From Streptomyces maremycinicus (GTDB lineage: Bacteria; Actinomycetota; Actinomycetes; Streptomycetales; Streptomycetaceae): 64,000 nt of DNA. The position numbers and the translations under genes were made by a program. The stretch spans positions 1-64,000 of the forward strand of contig NZ_BBYG01000020.1 of the NCBI RefSeq assembly GCF_001184025.1, in the 5' to 3' direction. How positions within the stretch are numbered: position 1 is the stretch's first letter; every line of letters begins with the position of its first letter. Positions 56,646-64,000 of the stretch are shown piece after piece. Under the pieces are notes generated by a model. That model was not told where the DNA came from, searched no databases, and saw only the letters and a program-made list of their open reading frames with translations.

Positions 56646-58355
56646 ATGGTGGGTTTCCTGCGGGGACGGCGGACGCGGCGGACGCGGTTACGCGGCCGGG
56701 TCACGGCCGTGCTGCTGGCGCTGCTGGCGATCCAGCTCGGTTCGCTCGTCGCGCCGGCCTACGCCTGCGGGTGCGGCGCGCTGATCCCCGGTGACCAGCG
56801 GCAGGTCGTGGTCGGCCGGGAGGTCTCCGCCGTGCGCTGGGACGGCGCGCGGGAACAGATCGTGATGCGGCTGACGGTGGACGGGGACGCCGAGCGGGCC
56901 GCCTGGATCATGCCGGTGCCGCACCGGGCGACGGTCGGCCTCGGCGATCCGGAGCTGTTCGACCAGCTCGCCGCGGCCACGGCCCCCGTGCACCGCACCC
57001 GGCACCACTTCTGGCCACAGGACGGCGACTGGCCGCTGACCACCGGTGGCGACACGGTGGGCCCGCCGCCGCCCGGGGCAGGACCCCGTGTCGGCGTGAT
57101 CGGCCGCGAGCGTCTCGGCCCGTTCGACGTGGCCCGGCTCACCGCCACCGACCCGGCCGCGCTCGACGCCTGGCTGCGCTCCCACGACTTCGCCCTCCCC
57201 GGCCGCCTGGAGACCGCGCTCCAGCCGTACGTCGACCGGCGCTGGGAGTACGTGGCGGTCCGGCTGGCGCCGGAGACCGCCGGGTCCGCGCTGCGCGGCG
57301 AACTCGAGCCGCTGCATCTCACCTTCGCCACCACCGGCCTCGTCTATCCGATGCGGCTGTCCCGGTTGGCGGCCACCCCGCAGTCGCTCGGCCTGTACGT
57401 CCTCGCCGCACACCGCATGGAACCGGCCTCGCGGATCGGCGGCGAGCGGCCCCGGGTGACGTACGCCGGGCCGCTCGGCAGGGCGACCGGCCCGCTGGCC
57501 GCGCTGGCGAAGGGCACGCCGTACCTGACGGCCGTCGCCCAGGAGTTCCCGCGGCCCTCGGAGATCTCCGGGGACCACGAGCTGCGCCGGGCGGCCACGG
57601 ACGCCGCGTACCGGCAGGTGGTCTACGAGGACCGGCTGCTCGCGCTCGCCGGGATCCCGGTGTGGCTGCTGACGGTCGTCGGCGGGCTGGCCGTGCTGAA
57701 CACGGTCGCGGTCGTGCTGGGGGTCCGCTGGGGCCGGGCCCGCCGGGCGCCCCTCCCCAGCCCCCGCCATGCCTCGGGCCTCCAGCCGGCCACCCCTGCC
57801 GGGACGGCCCCCTCCGCACCGACCACGCCCATCTGGCCGGCCGCGCCGACCGCACCGACCGCACCGACCGCACCGGCCACGCTCTTCGGGCCGACCGCAC
57901 CGCCCGCGTCCTTCAGGCCGACCGCACCGCCCGCGTCCTTCAGGCCGACCGCACCGCCCGCGTCCTTCAGGCCGACCGCACCGCCCGCGTCCTTCAGGCC
58001 GACCGCACCGCCCGCGTCCTTCGGGCCGACCGCACCGCCCGCACCGACCACACCGGCCGCGCCAGCCGCACCTGGTGCGCCACCGCCCGTGGCCCCGCGG
58101 CCGCCGTCCTCGCGCCCCGCGCCCCCTCGGCCGCCGCGGCCGCCCGAGCCGGCGGCGCCTCCCAGCACATCCCCCACTTCCGCCCCTGCCCCCACTTCCG
58201 CCCCCGCGCCCGCTCCCGTTCCGCCGAAGCCGACCGCGCCGCCCGCACAGCCCCCGTCCCCTTCCGTGCGCTCCACGCGCCCCACTCCGCCCGCGCCCCC
58301 TGCGGAGCCCTCCGCTTCGCTCCCTCCCGCCGGGCCCCCTGCGCCGAACGGCTGA
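56646..58355 (+). CDS. DUF2330 membrane-anchored protein with Pro-rich repeat tail
   Basis: 569 residues from ATG 56646, with GGGAGGGG upstream; GTG 56625 is a longer alternative. A basic start and signal peptide end in AYACGCGALIP, with the conserved Cys pair of DUF2330 right after cleavage. The DUF2330 ectodomain (about 40-330) contains AAWIMPVPHRATVGLGDPELF. One membrane helix (about 337-365) follows, then a 200-residue cytoplasmic Pro/Ala tail with five 9-residue PTAPPASFR-type repeats. Function unknown; the family is surface-exposed in Actinobacteria. Confidence 0.83.
   Translation: MVGFLRGRRTRRTRLRGRVTAVLLALLAIQLGSLVAPAYACGCGALIPGDQRQVVVGREVSAVRWDGAREQIVMRLTVDGDAERAAWIMPVPHRATVGLGDPELFDQLAAATAPVHRTRHHFWPQDGDWPLTTGGDTVGPPPPGAGPRVGVIGRERLGPFDVARLTATDPAALDAWLRSHDFALPGRLETALQPYVDRRWEYVAVRLAPETAGSALRGELEPLHLTFATTGLVYPMRLSRLAATPQSLGLYVLAAHRMEPASRIGGERPRVTYAGPLGRATGPLAALAKGTPYLTAVAQEFPRPSEISGDHELRRAATDAAYRQVVYEDRLLALAGIPVWLLTVVGGLAVLNTVAVVLGVRWGRARRAPLPSPRHASGLQPATPAGTAPSAPTTPIWPAAPTAPTAPTAPATLFGPTAPPASFRPTAPPASFRPTAPPASFRPTAPPASFRPTAPPASFGPTAPPAPTTPAAPAAPGAPPPVAPRPPSSRPAPPRPPRPPEPAAPPSTSPTSAPAPTSAPAPAPVPPKPTAPPAQPPSPSVRSTRPTPPAPPAEPSASLPPAGPPAPNG
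57891..58045. repeat. 27-bp tandem repeat in the DUF2330 gene
   Basis: Units begin at 57891, 57918, 57945, 57972, 57999 and 58026 (the last diverging). Each encodes PTAPPASF plus R or G. The copies are nearly identical, suggesting recent expansion. Confidence 0.85.
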
Positions 58356-58394
58356 AAGCCCCGGCCGGGGAACCGGGGGGCTCGACTTAGCATG

Positions 58395-58425
58395 CCTGAC
58401 TAGACATACCGCCAGATATGTCAGG
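58395..58425. promoter_or_regulatory. Inverted repeat upstream of the O-methyltransferase gene
   Basis: GACATA (58403-58408) pairs with TATGTC (58417-58422), flanked by CCTGA and TCAGG. It lies 20 bp before the ATG and could be a repressor site; the regulator is unknown. Confidence 0.45.
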
Positions 58426-58444
58426 TACACGAGAGGCAGAGCGC

Positions 58445-59116
58445 ATGAGCGAGTCGCAGGCCTGGGACGCCGTCGACGCCTACTTCACCGACCATCTCGC
58501 CCCGGACGACGAGGTGACGGCCGCGGCCCTGCGCGACAGCGAGGCCGCCGGGCTGCCGCACGTCAACGTCACGGCGAACCAGGGCAAGCTGCTCCAGCTG
58601 CTCGCGGAGATCCAGGGGGCCCGGACGGTCCTGGAGATCGGCACCCTCGGCGGTTACAGCACGATCTGGCTGGCCCGCGCGCTGCCGTCCGACGGCCGGC
58701 TGATCTCGCTGGAGTACGACCCCCGGCACGCGGAGGTCGCCACCCGCAACATCGCCCGCGCGGGCCTGGACAAGCTGGTCGAGGTGCGGGTCGGGCCCGC
58801 CCTGGAGTCGCTGCCGCTGCTGGCCGACGAGAACCCGCCGCCGTTCGACCTCGTCTTCATCGACGCCGACAAGGTGAACAACGCCCACTACCTGGAGTGG
58901 GCGCTGAAGCTCACGAGCGTGGGCAGTCTGATCGTCGTCGACAACGTCGTACGCGGCGGCCGGGTCGTGGACGCCGACAGCGACGAGGGGGACGTGGCCG
59001 GCACCCGCGCCGCGATCGAGCTCATCGGCTCGCACCCCAGGCTGAGCGGCACGGCCGTCCAGACGGTGGGGGCGAAGGGCTACGACGGCTTCGCGCTGGC
59101 GCGCGTGCTGGCCTAG
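58445..59116 (+). CDS. COMT-like O-methyltransferase (Methyltransf_3)
   Basis: 223 residues. Motifs are GKLLQLLAEIQGARTVLEIGTLGGYSTIWLA split over about 50-80 (motif I is VLEIGTLGGYST), LISLEYDPRHAE, the metal/substrate motif DLVFIDADK (about 136-144) and VVDNVVRGG with a metal-ligand Asp-Asn. It is a cytoplasmic SAM- and metal-dependent catechol-type O-methyltransferase. ATG 58445 follows GAGAGG. An inverted repeat lies in its promoter. Confidence 0.92.
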   Translation: MSESQAWDAVDAYFTDHLAPDDEVTAAALRDSEAAGLPHVNVTANQGKLLQLLAEIQGARTVLEIGTLGGYSTIWLARALPSDGRLISLEYDPRHAEVATRNIARAGLDKLVEVRVGPALESLPLLADENPPPFDLVFIDADKVNNAHYLEWALKLTSVGSLIVVDNVVRGGRVVDADSDEGDVAGTRAAIELIGSHPRLSGTAVQTVGAKGYDGFALARVLA

Positions 59117-59119
59117 GCC

Positions 59120-59158
59120 GTGTCCGCGGGGTCCCGCCCGGCGCTGCCCTGCGGACAC
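59120..59158. terminator. Hairpin between convergent O-MT and FHA-like genes
   Basis: GTGTCCGC (59120-59127) pairs with GCGGACAC (59151-59158), with a 23-base GC-rich loop. Confidence 0.5.
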
Positions 59159-59190
59159 GACCCGGCCGCACGGCCCTTCCCCGGAAGCCG

Positions 59191-59583
59191 TCACGCCTCG
59201 TGATAGAAGCCCACGTTGACGCTGCGCGGCCCGGTGCGGTCGAGGACGATGATCTCGCCGGAGCCGCCGCGCGCCAGCGGCACGGTCCCGCCGTAGGCGA
59301 GCGGCTGCGCGTACCCGCCGCTCACCAGCCGTACCTCGGAGGACGGCTCGTCCTGCGAGCCGCGCAGCCAGGAGACCTGCCAGGTGCCCTCGGGACCGCA
59401 CAGGAACTCCAGGTGCACCCGGGAGACGAACAGCCAGTCGTCGGGGGTCGCGAGGCGGCACACGGACTTGTCCCGGCCCACCCGGAGCACGGCACCCGGG
59501 TCGCTGGGCGAGTCGGCCATCAGCATGCCGGCCGTGGCGCCCTCTTCCGTCCCGGAGACGGTGGCCATGGTGAGTTCGAGCAC
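59191..59583 (-). CDS. FHA-like domain protein
   Basis: 130 residues from GTG 59583, which has AAGGGGAG five bases upstream. The fold signature is VGRDKSVCRL ... FVSRVHLEFLC, resembling the GR-x-SR-x-H core of phosphothreonine-binding FHA domains, although the Ser/Arg spacing is not canonical. It occupies nearly the whole protein. It might bind targets of Ser/Thr kinases such as the one at 23251. It is divergent from the DUF1992 gene. Confidence 0.7.
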   Translation of the reverse strand: MLELTMATVSGTEEGATAGMLMADSPSDPGAVLRVGRDKSVCRLATPDDWLFVSRVHLEFLCGPEGTWQVSWLRGSQDEPSSEVRLVSGGYAQPLAYGGTVPLARGGSGEIIVLDRTGPRSVNVGFYHEA

Positions 59584-59699
59584 GTGCGCTCCCCTTGAGA
59601 TGTCTTCGGCATGCCTGTCGGCCTGCCGCTCCTCAGTGTGCTTGTACAGCGGCCGCATGATAAATCGCCCGGCCCCACCGCGTCCGGCACAATGGACGC

Positions 59700-60152
59700 A
59701 TGACCGAGCGAAAGCCACCGGGTGTCCCGTTCGAGTCCTGGGTCGACAAGCAGATCCGGGACGCGGAGCGGCGCGGTGAGTTCGCCGAACTCCCGGGCGT
59801 GGGCAAGCCGTTGCCGGCGGGTACGGACACCACCTACGACGAACTCTGGTGGATCAAGCGCAAGATGGCCCGTGAGGGCCTCTCCGTCCTGCCGCCGACG
59901 CTCGCTCTGCGCAAGGAGGCGGAGGACGCGCTCGCGGCGGCGTACGCGGCGCCGTCGGAACGCATCGTCCGGAAGATCATCACGGACGTCAACGTCAAAC
60001 TGCGCGACATGATGTTCAAGCCGCCGCCCGGCCCCCCGCTGGGCATGAAGCCGTACGACGTCGAGACGGTCGTACGGGAGTGGCGGGAGCGCCGGGCGAC
60101 GGCAGGTGGGCCGGCCGCGAGGGCCGAAGGGGCCGAGGGCTCAGAGGTGTAG
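59700..60152 (+). CDS. DUF1992 (DnaJ subfamily C member 28-like) protein
   Basis: 150 residues. The family core is ESWVDKQIRDAERRGEFAELPGVGKPL (about 12-38), followed by ELWWIKRKMAREGLSVLPPTLALR. No J domain is present. Small soluble protein of unknown role. CACAAT ends seven bases before the ATG, suggesting a leaderless mRNA. Its last 12 bases overlap the convergent gene at 60141. Confidence 0.88.
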   Translation: MTERKPPGVPFESWVDKQIRDAERRGEFAELPGVGKPLPAGTDTTYDELWWIKRKMAREGLSVLPPTLALRKEAEDALAAAYAAPSERIVRKIITDVNVKLRDMMFKPPPGPPLGMKPYDVETVVREWRERRATAGGPAARAEGAEGSEV

Positions 60153-61064
60153 CAGCCGCTCGGTCAGTTCGCGGTAGTCCCGCAGGGCCAGCCGGAGCTG
60201 TTCGGTGTCGGTGGCCGTGGCGGTCGCCGAAGAGCGGTCCTTGCCGCCCTCGGCCGGCTGCCAGGACCCGCGCAGGGTACGGCGTCGCTGGTCCACGGCG
60301 TCCGTGAAGCGCGCGGCGAGTTCCTCGAGCACCCGGTCGGCCTCCGCGACGGCGTCGCGCGGGCCGTCGACGAACCCGACGACCGCGTGCCGCATGCGGG
60401 AGGCGATCCGGTCGCACTCGTCGTCCGGCAGGAGGGACTCGCCGTGACCGCCGGGACCGGCGTGCGCTGCGGCCGTCGTCGGTGCGCGGCCGGTGACGGT
60501 GTCCGCCGCGCCCGCCTCGCGGTGGCGGGGCGGTGCCCCTTCCTCCGAGGCGCTGAGCGGGCCCGCGTCGCGGCCGGAACCGGCGGCCCGGCCGCGCGCC
60601 GCGCCGCCCGTCTCGAAGCCGGTACCCGGCGGCGTCTGCTCCTCGACGGCTGTCGTGCCGCGAGTCGTCCCGCGCGGGTCCGCCGACGTCGTCCGTCCCC
60701 TCTCCCCCGGCAGGACGGTCTCGCCCGGCAGAGCGGCTCCACCCGGCGCGGCGGCCTCGCCGCTCCGTCCGGCCTCACCGGGCAGTGCCGTCTCGGCGGG
60801 CCCCGCGGTCCGAGCGGAGCGTGCGGCCTCGGCGGACGGCGCGGTGTCCGCGGACCGTGCGGTGTGCGCGGACCGTGCCGCGTCGGCGGCCCGTACGGCC
60901 TCGGCGGTCCGTGCGGCGTCGCCTGCCTTCGTGGCGCGGGCCCGGTCGCCCGCCGGGCGGTGGTCGTCGACGGGGACGCCGGGGACCGCGTCCGGGCTCG
61001 TACCCGTGTCCCGTGACGTGTCCCGCGTCGGGTCCGGCGTCTTGTTCGGTGTCAGATCGGGCAT
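60141..61064 (-). CDS. Hypothetical protein with long Ala/Arg/Thr-rich N-terminus
   Basis: 307 residues. Residues 1-205 are low-complexity, disordered and repetitive (AARSARTAGPAETALPGEAG and similar). The C-terminal ~100 residues form a helical domain: DECDRIASRMRHAVVGFVDG, then PRDAVAEADRVLEELAARF and DTEQLRLALRDYRELTERLL. The FVDxPxxAVxEADRxLxE motif recurs in the gene just upstream, so the two are related. No function is known. ATG is five bases after the upstream gene's stop. Confidence 0.75.
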   Translation of the reverse strand: MPDLTPNKTPDPTRDTSRDTGTSPDAVPGVPVDDHRPAGDRARATKAGDAARTAEAVRAADAARSAHTARSADTAPSAEAARSARTAGPAETALPGEAGRSGEAAAPGGAALPGETVLPGERGRTTSADPRGTTRGTTAVEEQTPPGTGFETGGAARGRAAGSGRDAGPLSASEEGAPPRHREAGAADTVTGRAPTTAAAHAGPGGHGESLLPDDECDRIASRMRHAVVGFVDGPRDAVAEADRVLEELAARFTDAVDQRRRTLRGSWQPAEGGKDRSSATATATDTEQLRLALRDYRELTERLLHL

Positions 61065-61069
61065 GGCGG

Positions 61070-61765
61070 TCAGCTCTCCTTCGCCTGGTGGCGGTGGAAG
61101 CCCCGCGGCAGGTGGTGGCCGGACCGGGAGCCGTTCTGGCTCACGCGCTGCTGCGCGCGAGGGCGGTCGGCGCCGAGGGAGGTCCCGCCGAGCAGGTCCT
61201 CGAAGAGGGCGCGGGCATCGACCATGGCGGCCCGCAGGTCCTCCGTGCCGGGCGCGCCGGACGTGCCGGTCGCGTGGGTGTCGTGCGTGCCGACGCCGTT
61301 GGCGCGCACCCGTGCGACATGGTGGACGCGGCGGTAGCCGTGCACGTGGTGTGCGTGGTGGACGGAGAGGGCGGCGAGCTGCTCCTCGTACTGGGCGCCG
61401 TCCGGGAAGCCCCGGGCACCGGCCACTTCCGCGAGCAGCCGGTCGGCCTCGGTGACCGCCTCCTGGGGCGAGTCGACGAACCGCTCCTGCGCGGCCGTCC
61501 AGCGGGCCTCGAACCTCTCACGCTCCGCGGGCTCGAGCGGGCGCTCGCGCAGCCCGCCGTGCCGCTCCACGAGGGCGTCGAGCTCGCGCTCGGCGGCCTT
61601 GACGTCGCCGTCGTGCCGGGCCACGGCACGGTCGTACTCGGGCCCGAAGCGACGCTTCAGACCGTGTCCGCCGTGCGAGCCGCGGGCCCGCACGGCCAGG
61701 ACGGCCGCGACGGCGACGATGGCCGCCACGATCACGATCAGAGCGATGATCACTCCTGTGGACAT
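61070..61765 (-). CDS. Membrane-anchored helical protein paralogous to the downstream gene product
   Basis: 231 residues. An N-terminal membrane helix (GVIIALIVIVAAIVAVAAVLAV, about 4-25) precedes a charged region and a helical domain with RFVDSPQEAVTEADRLLAEVAG (about 100-121). A His/Tyr-rich stretch (HHAHHVHGYRRVHHVARV) and a final EDLRAAMVDARALFEDLLG helix follow. It resembles DUF-type Streptomyces proteins of unknown role. ATG 61765 is the first sensible start; the longer upstream frame is Gly/Pro noise over a divergent promoter. Operon with 60141. Confidence 0.78.
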   Translation of the reverse strand: MSTGVIIALIVIVAAIVAVAAVLAVRARGSHGGHGLKRRFGPEYDRAVARHDGDVKAAERELDALVERHGGLRERPLEPAERERFEARWTAAQERFVDSPQEAVTEADRLLAEVAGARGFPDGAQYEEQLAALSVHHAHHVHGYRRVHHVARVRANGVGTHDTHATGTSGAPGTEDLRAAMVDARALFEDLLGGTSLGADRPRAQQRVSQNGSRSGHHLPRGFHRHQAKES

Positions 61766-61927
61766 GCCTTGCCTTCCGGTGTGTCGGCCCCACGGGCCGG
61801 TTCTCAGGTCGGGTTGCCCGGACTTCCCCGCCCAAACGGCATCCGCGGCCACCGGGCCGTGGGTGCCGGCGCCGGTCGGACCGTGGGTGCCGGCGCCGGC
61901 CGGGGCGAGGGGCCGACGCATTTCCGG

Positions 61928-61958
61928 TTGCGGATCCGCCGGACCGCCCTCGGACAAT
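61928..61958 (+). promoter_or_regulatory. Leaderless promoter of the GNAT gene
   Basis: TTGCGG (61928-61933), 19-bp spacer, GACAAT (61953-61958). The -10 ends six bases before the ATG, so the transcript probably starts at the A of ATG. Confidence 0.5.
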
Positions 61959-61964
61959 GTCCGC

Positions 61965-62552
61965 ATGACGACGCCTCAGGTCTGGACCCTCACCGCCGAG
62001 CCCTTCGACTCACCGGCCGCCCGCGCCCTCTGGCGGGCGTACTACACCGAGGTCAGCGACCGCTACTACCTGCTGCACGAAGGGCGCAGGACCGATCCGG
62101 CCGAGCTGGAGCGGGGGGTCGTCGACCACACCGGTGCCGAACTCGCCCCGCCCGGTGGGCGGTTGCTCGTCGGCCGGTACGGCGGTGAGCCGGCCGGCAC
62201 CGCGGGCGTACGGCTGAGGGACGCCGGCACCGCCGAGCTCACCCGGGTCTTCGTGCTGCCGGAGCTGCGCGGCAGGGGCGGCGCCGCGCTGCTCGTCCGG
62301 GGCGCCGAGGACGCCGCCCGCGCGCTCGGCGCGACCCGGATGATCCTCGACACCCGCGACGACCTCGTCGAGGCCCGAGCCCTGTACGCGCGGCTGGGTT
62401 ACACGGAGACCGAGCCGCACAACGCGGACCCGTACGCCGACCACTGGTTGGCCAGGTCGCTCGGGCAGGGGGCCAGCGGGGCGCCGGGGCAGGGGACCAT
62501 CGGCGCGCAGGGGCAGCGGACCAGCGGGTCGCCGGGGCAGGGGGTCAGCTGA
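61965..62552 (+). CDS. GNAT-family N-acetyltransferase
   Basis: 195 residues. The acetyl-CoA loop is LPELRGRGGAALLVRGAEDAA split by the core R-G-x-G-x-A/G (about 98-118), preceded by AELTRVFV; the final strand is RLGYTETEPHN. A Gly/Gln/Ser repeat tail (GQGASGAPGQGTIGAQGQ) of about 25 residues ends the protein. Substrate unknown. The 3' end overlaps the convergent MFS gene by eight bases. Confidence 0.88.
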   Translation: MTTPQVWTLTAEPFDSPAARALWRAYYTEVSDRYYLLHEGRRTDPAELERGVVDHTGAELAPPGGRLLVGRYGGEPAGTAGVRLRDAGTAELTRVFVLPELRGRGGAALLVRGAEDAARALGATRMILDTRDDLVEARALYARLGYTETEPHNADPYADHWLARSLGQGASGAPGQGTIGAQGQRTSGSPGQGVS

Positions 62553-64000
62553 GCCGGTGGTCGGGCACCACCCGCCCGCCGTGCGGCTGTTCGCGGTCCG
62601 AGCCGCACAGCTCGCTGTTCAGCTCCTTGACGAGCTGGACGAGGTCGGTGGGCCGGTCCGGGCCCCACCAGTCGCCGAGCAGTTCGGCGAGCGACTCCTC
62701 GCGGACCTCGGCGAGCCGCTCGGCGACCTCGCGGCCCTCGTCGGTCAGCACCATGTCGAGACCCTCGCGCGCGGCGAGCCCACGGCCCTCGACCTGCCGG
62801 ACGGCCTCGATGATCACCGGCAGCGGGACGGTGGTGCGTTCGGCCAGCACCGCCGGTTCGACACGGCCGCAGCGTTTGATCCGCAGCAGCAGCCAGCTCG
62901 ACGCCGGAAGGAGGTCCTGGCCGGCCCGGGCGGCGATCTTCCGGTAGATCTCGCGGCGGCCCTCGCGGGTGCCGAGGACGGACAGCGCCCGGCACACCTC
63001 GTCGTAGGAGGACCGTTCCACCGGGTTGCTGGCGAGGGTCTCCGTCACGTCGGGCGCGGTGACCGAGGCGCGCAGCGGGTCCTCCTTGAGGAACCACGCC
63101 AGGACGAAGCCGACGAGGGCGACGGGGGCGGCGTACAGGAAGACGTCGGTGATGGCGGACGCGTACGCGTGCAGGGCCTGGGGACGCACGGTGGACGGCA
63201 GCTCGGCGATGCCCCGCGGGTCGGACTCGAGTCCGTCCACCGAGACCCCGGACGGGAGCCGCACGCCCCGGAAGGCGTCCGTGAGCTTGTCCCCGAGACG
63301 GCCCGAGAAGATCGTGCCGAAGATCGCGACGCCGAAGGAGGCGCCGATCGAGCGGAAGAAGGTCGCGCCGGAGGTGGCGACGCCGAGGTCCTCGTAGGCG
63401 ACGGCGTTCTGCACGATCAGCACCAGCACCTGCATGACCAGGCCGAGACCGAGCCCGAACACGAAGAAGCAGGCGCTCATCGCGCCCGTGGAGCTGTGCT
63501 CGTCGAGCCGGTGCAGGAGGAGCAGGCCGAGCGTGGTGACGCCGGTGCCGAGGACCGGGAACACCTTCCAGCGGCCGGTGCGGCTGACGATCTGTCCGGA
63601 GGCGGTGGACGCGAGCAGCAGGCCGGCCACCATCGGCAGCATGTGCACGCCCGACAGGGTCGGTGAGACGCCCTGCACCACCTGGAGGAAGGTCGGCAGG
63701 TAGGTCATCGCGCCGAACATCGCGAAGCCGACGATGAAGCTGATCACCGCGGAGAGGGTGAAGGTGCGGACGCGGAACAGCTTCAGGGGGAGCACCGGTT
63801 CGGCCGCCCGCCGTTCGACGGCCACGAAGGCCACGGCCAGCAGGACGCCCACCACCGCCAGGGCGACGATCTGCGGCGAGGCCCAGTCCCAGGTGGTGCC
63901 GCCGAGCGAGGCCACCAGGACCAGGCAGGTGGCGACCGCGGCGATGAGGAAGGTGCCGAGGTAGTCGATGACGTGCCGGGCCGACCTGCGCGGGATGTGC
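62545..64000 (-). CDS. DHA2-type MFS transporter fused to a winged-helix (MarR-like) domain (partial, 5' end outside window)
   Basis: 485 codons visible, cut by the right edge. The visible part has about eight membrane helices with MFS features (VISFIVGFAMFGAMTYLPTF, SGQIVSRTGRWKVFPVLG), then a long cytoplasmic tail of about 150 residues. The tail resembles a winged helix-turn-helix of the MarR type: LLLRIKRCGRV, then VLAERTTVPLPVIIEAVRQV, EGRGLAAREGLDMVLTDEGR. Such fusions occur in actinobacterial multidrug transporters and may sense substrate or bind DNA. Stop overlaps the GNAT gene end. Confidence 0.86.
   Translation of the reverse strand, partial: HIPRRSARHVIDYLGTFLIAAVATCLVLVASLGGTTWDWASPQIVALAVVGVLLAVAFVAVERRAAEPVLPLKLFRVRTFTLSAVISFIVGFAMFGAMTYLPTFLQVVQGVSPTLSGVHMLPMVAGLLLASTASGQIVSRTGRWKVFPVLGTGVTTLGLLLLHRLDEHSSTGAMSACFFVFGLGLGLVMQVLVLIVQNAVAYEDLGVATSGATFFRSIGASFGVAIFGTIFSGRLGDKLTDAFRGVRLPSGVSVDGLESDPRGIAELPSTVRPQALHAYASAITDVFLYAAPVALVGFVLAWFLKEDPLRASVTAPDVTETLASNPVERSSYDEVCRALSVLGTREGRREIYRKIAARAGQDLLPASSWLLLRIKRCGRVEPAVLAERTTVPLPVIIEAVRQVEGRGLAAREGLDMVLTDEGREVAERLAEVREESLAELLGDWWGPDRPTDLVQLVKELNSELCGSDREQPHGGRVVPDHRLS

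Noticed and set aside
57891..58045. Possible CRISPR array
   Set aside because: The 27-bp units abut directly without spacers and encode a peptide repeat.

Overview
The window is typical Streptomyces chromosome (inferred from very high GC, GTG/TTG starts, leaderless -10 elements directly before start codons, 4-base ATGA/GTGA gene couplings and gene families characteristic of the genus). It runs off both ends inside genes: a short-chain dehydrogenase at the left and an MFS transporter at the right. No tRNA, rRNA, CRISPR array or insertion sequence was seen.

Layout. 1-3.3 kb: MaoC hydratase, zinc alcohol dehydrogenase and SDR on the minus strand behind a KstR-type operator. 3.5-7.8 kb: NarL-type two-component pair, a secreted membrane-anchored protein and a methyltransferase. 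7.9-12 kb: DHA2-type exporter with an extra C-terminal domain, a TetR regulator, a seven-site operator array and an NmrA-like protein. 12-15.6 kb: amidase, membrane proteins and an LLM oxidoreductase. 15.6-19 kb: coupled glycosyltransferase/methyltransferase/alpha-toroid operon. 19-23 kb: kstR, ferredoxin, aldehyde dehydrogenase and an MBL-fold hydrolase. 23-26 kb: Ser/Thr kinase and an APH-like kinase. 26-32.2 kb: a cobalamin riboswitch with five coupled genes. 32.5-35.6 kb: SLT protein, DUF1275 protein and an ECF41 sigma factor with its carboxymuconolactone-decarboxylase-like partner. 35.6-38.2 kb: divergent cyp125-like and fadA5-like genes. 38.4-40.6 kb: membrane proteins and an acyltransferase. 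40.8-43.3 kb: a small helical protein and a NACHT NTPase sharing an amyloid-like motif. 43.4-53.7 kb: a large Rhs protein and a LamG protein. 54-64 kb: GT87/PAP2 protein, DUF2330 protein, O-methyltransferase, FHA-like protein, DUF1992 protein, a related gene pair, a GNAT protein and an MFS-wHTH fusion.

How the genes work together. Four KstR-like operators (near 3.27, 19.05, 21.91 and 37.03 kb) tie the MaoC/ADH/SDR genes, kstR, ferredoxin/ALDH/MBL and cyp125/fadA5 into one steroid-type catabolic regulon; the divergent cyp125-fadA5 arrangement matches Mycobacterium tuberculosis Rv3545c-Rv3546. The 26-32 kb operon looks like B12 uptake: riboswitch, an alpha-toroid surface protein, a second small anchored surface protein, EcfT, a fused EcfA-EcfA' and an EcfS. 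I propose that the two surface proteins together resemble the two lobes of intrinsic factor/transcobalamin.

The most interesting candidates are this B12-capture operon, the Bell/NLR amyloid-signalling pair at 40.8-43.3 kb, the 16-bp-periodic operator array at 10.66-10.79 kb, and a 12-bp repeat that codes on both strands at the 3' ends of two convergent genes (40.2-40.3 kb).
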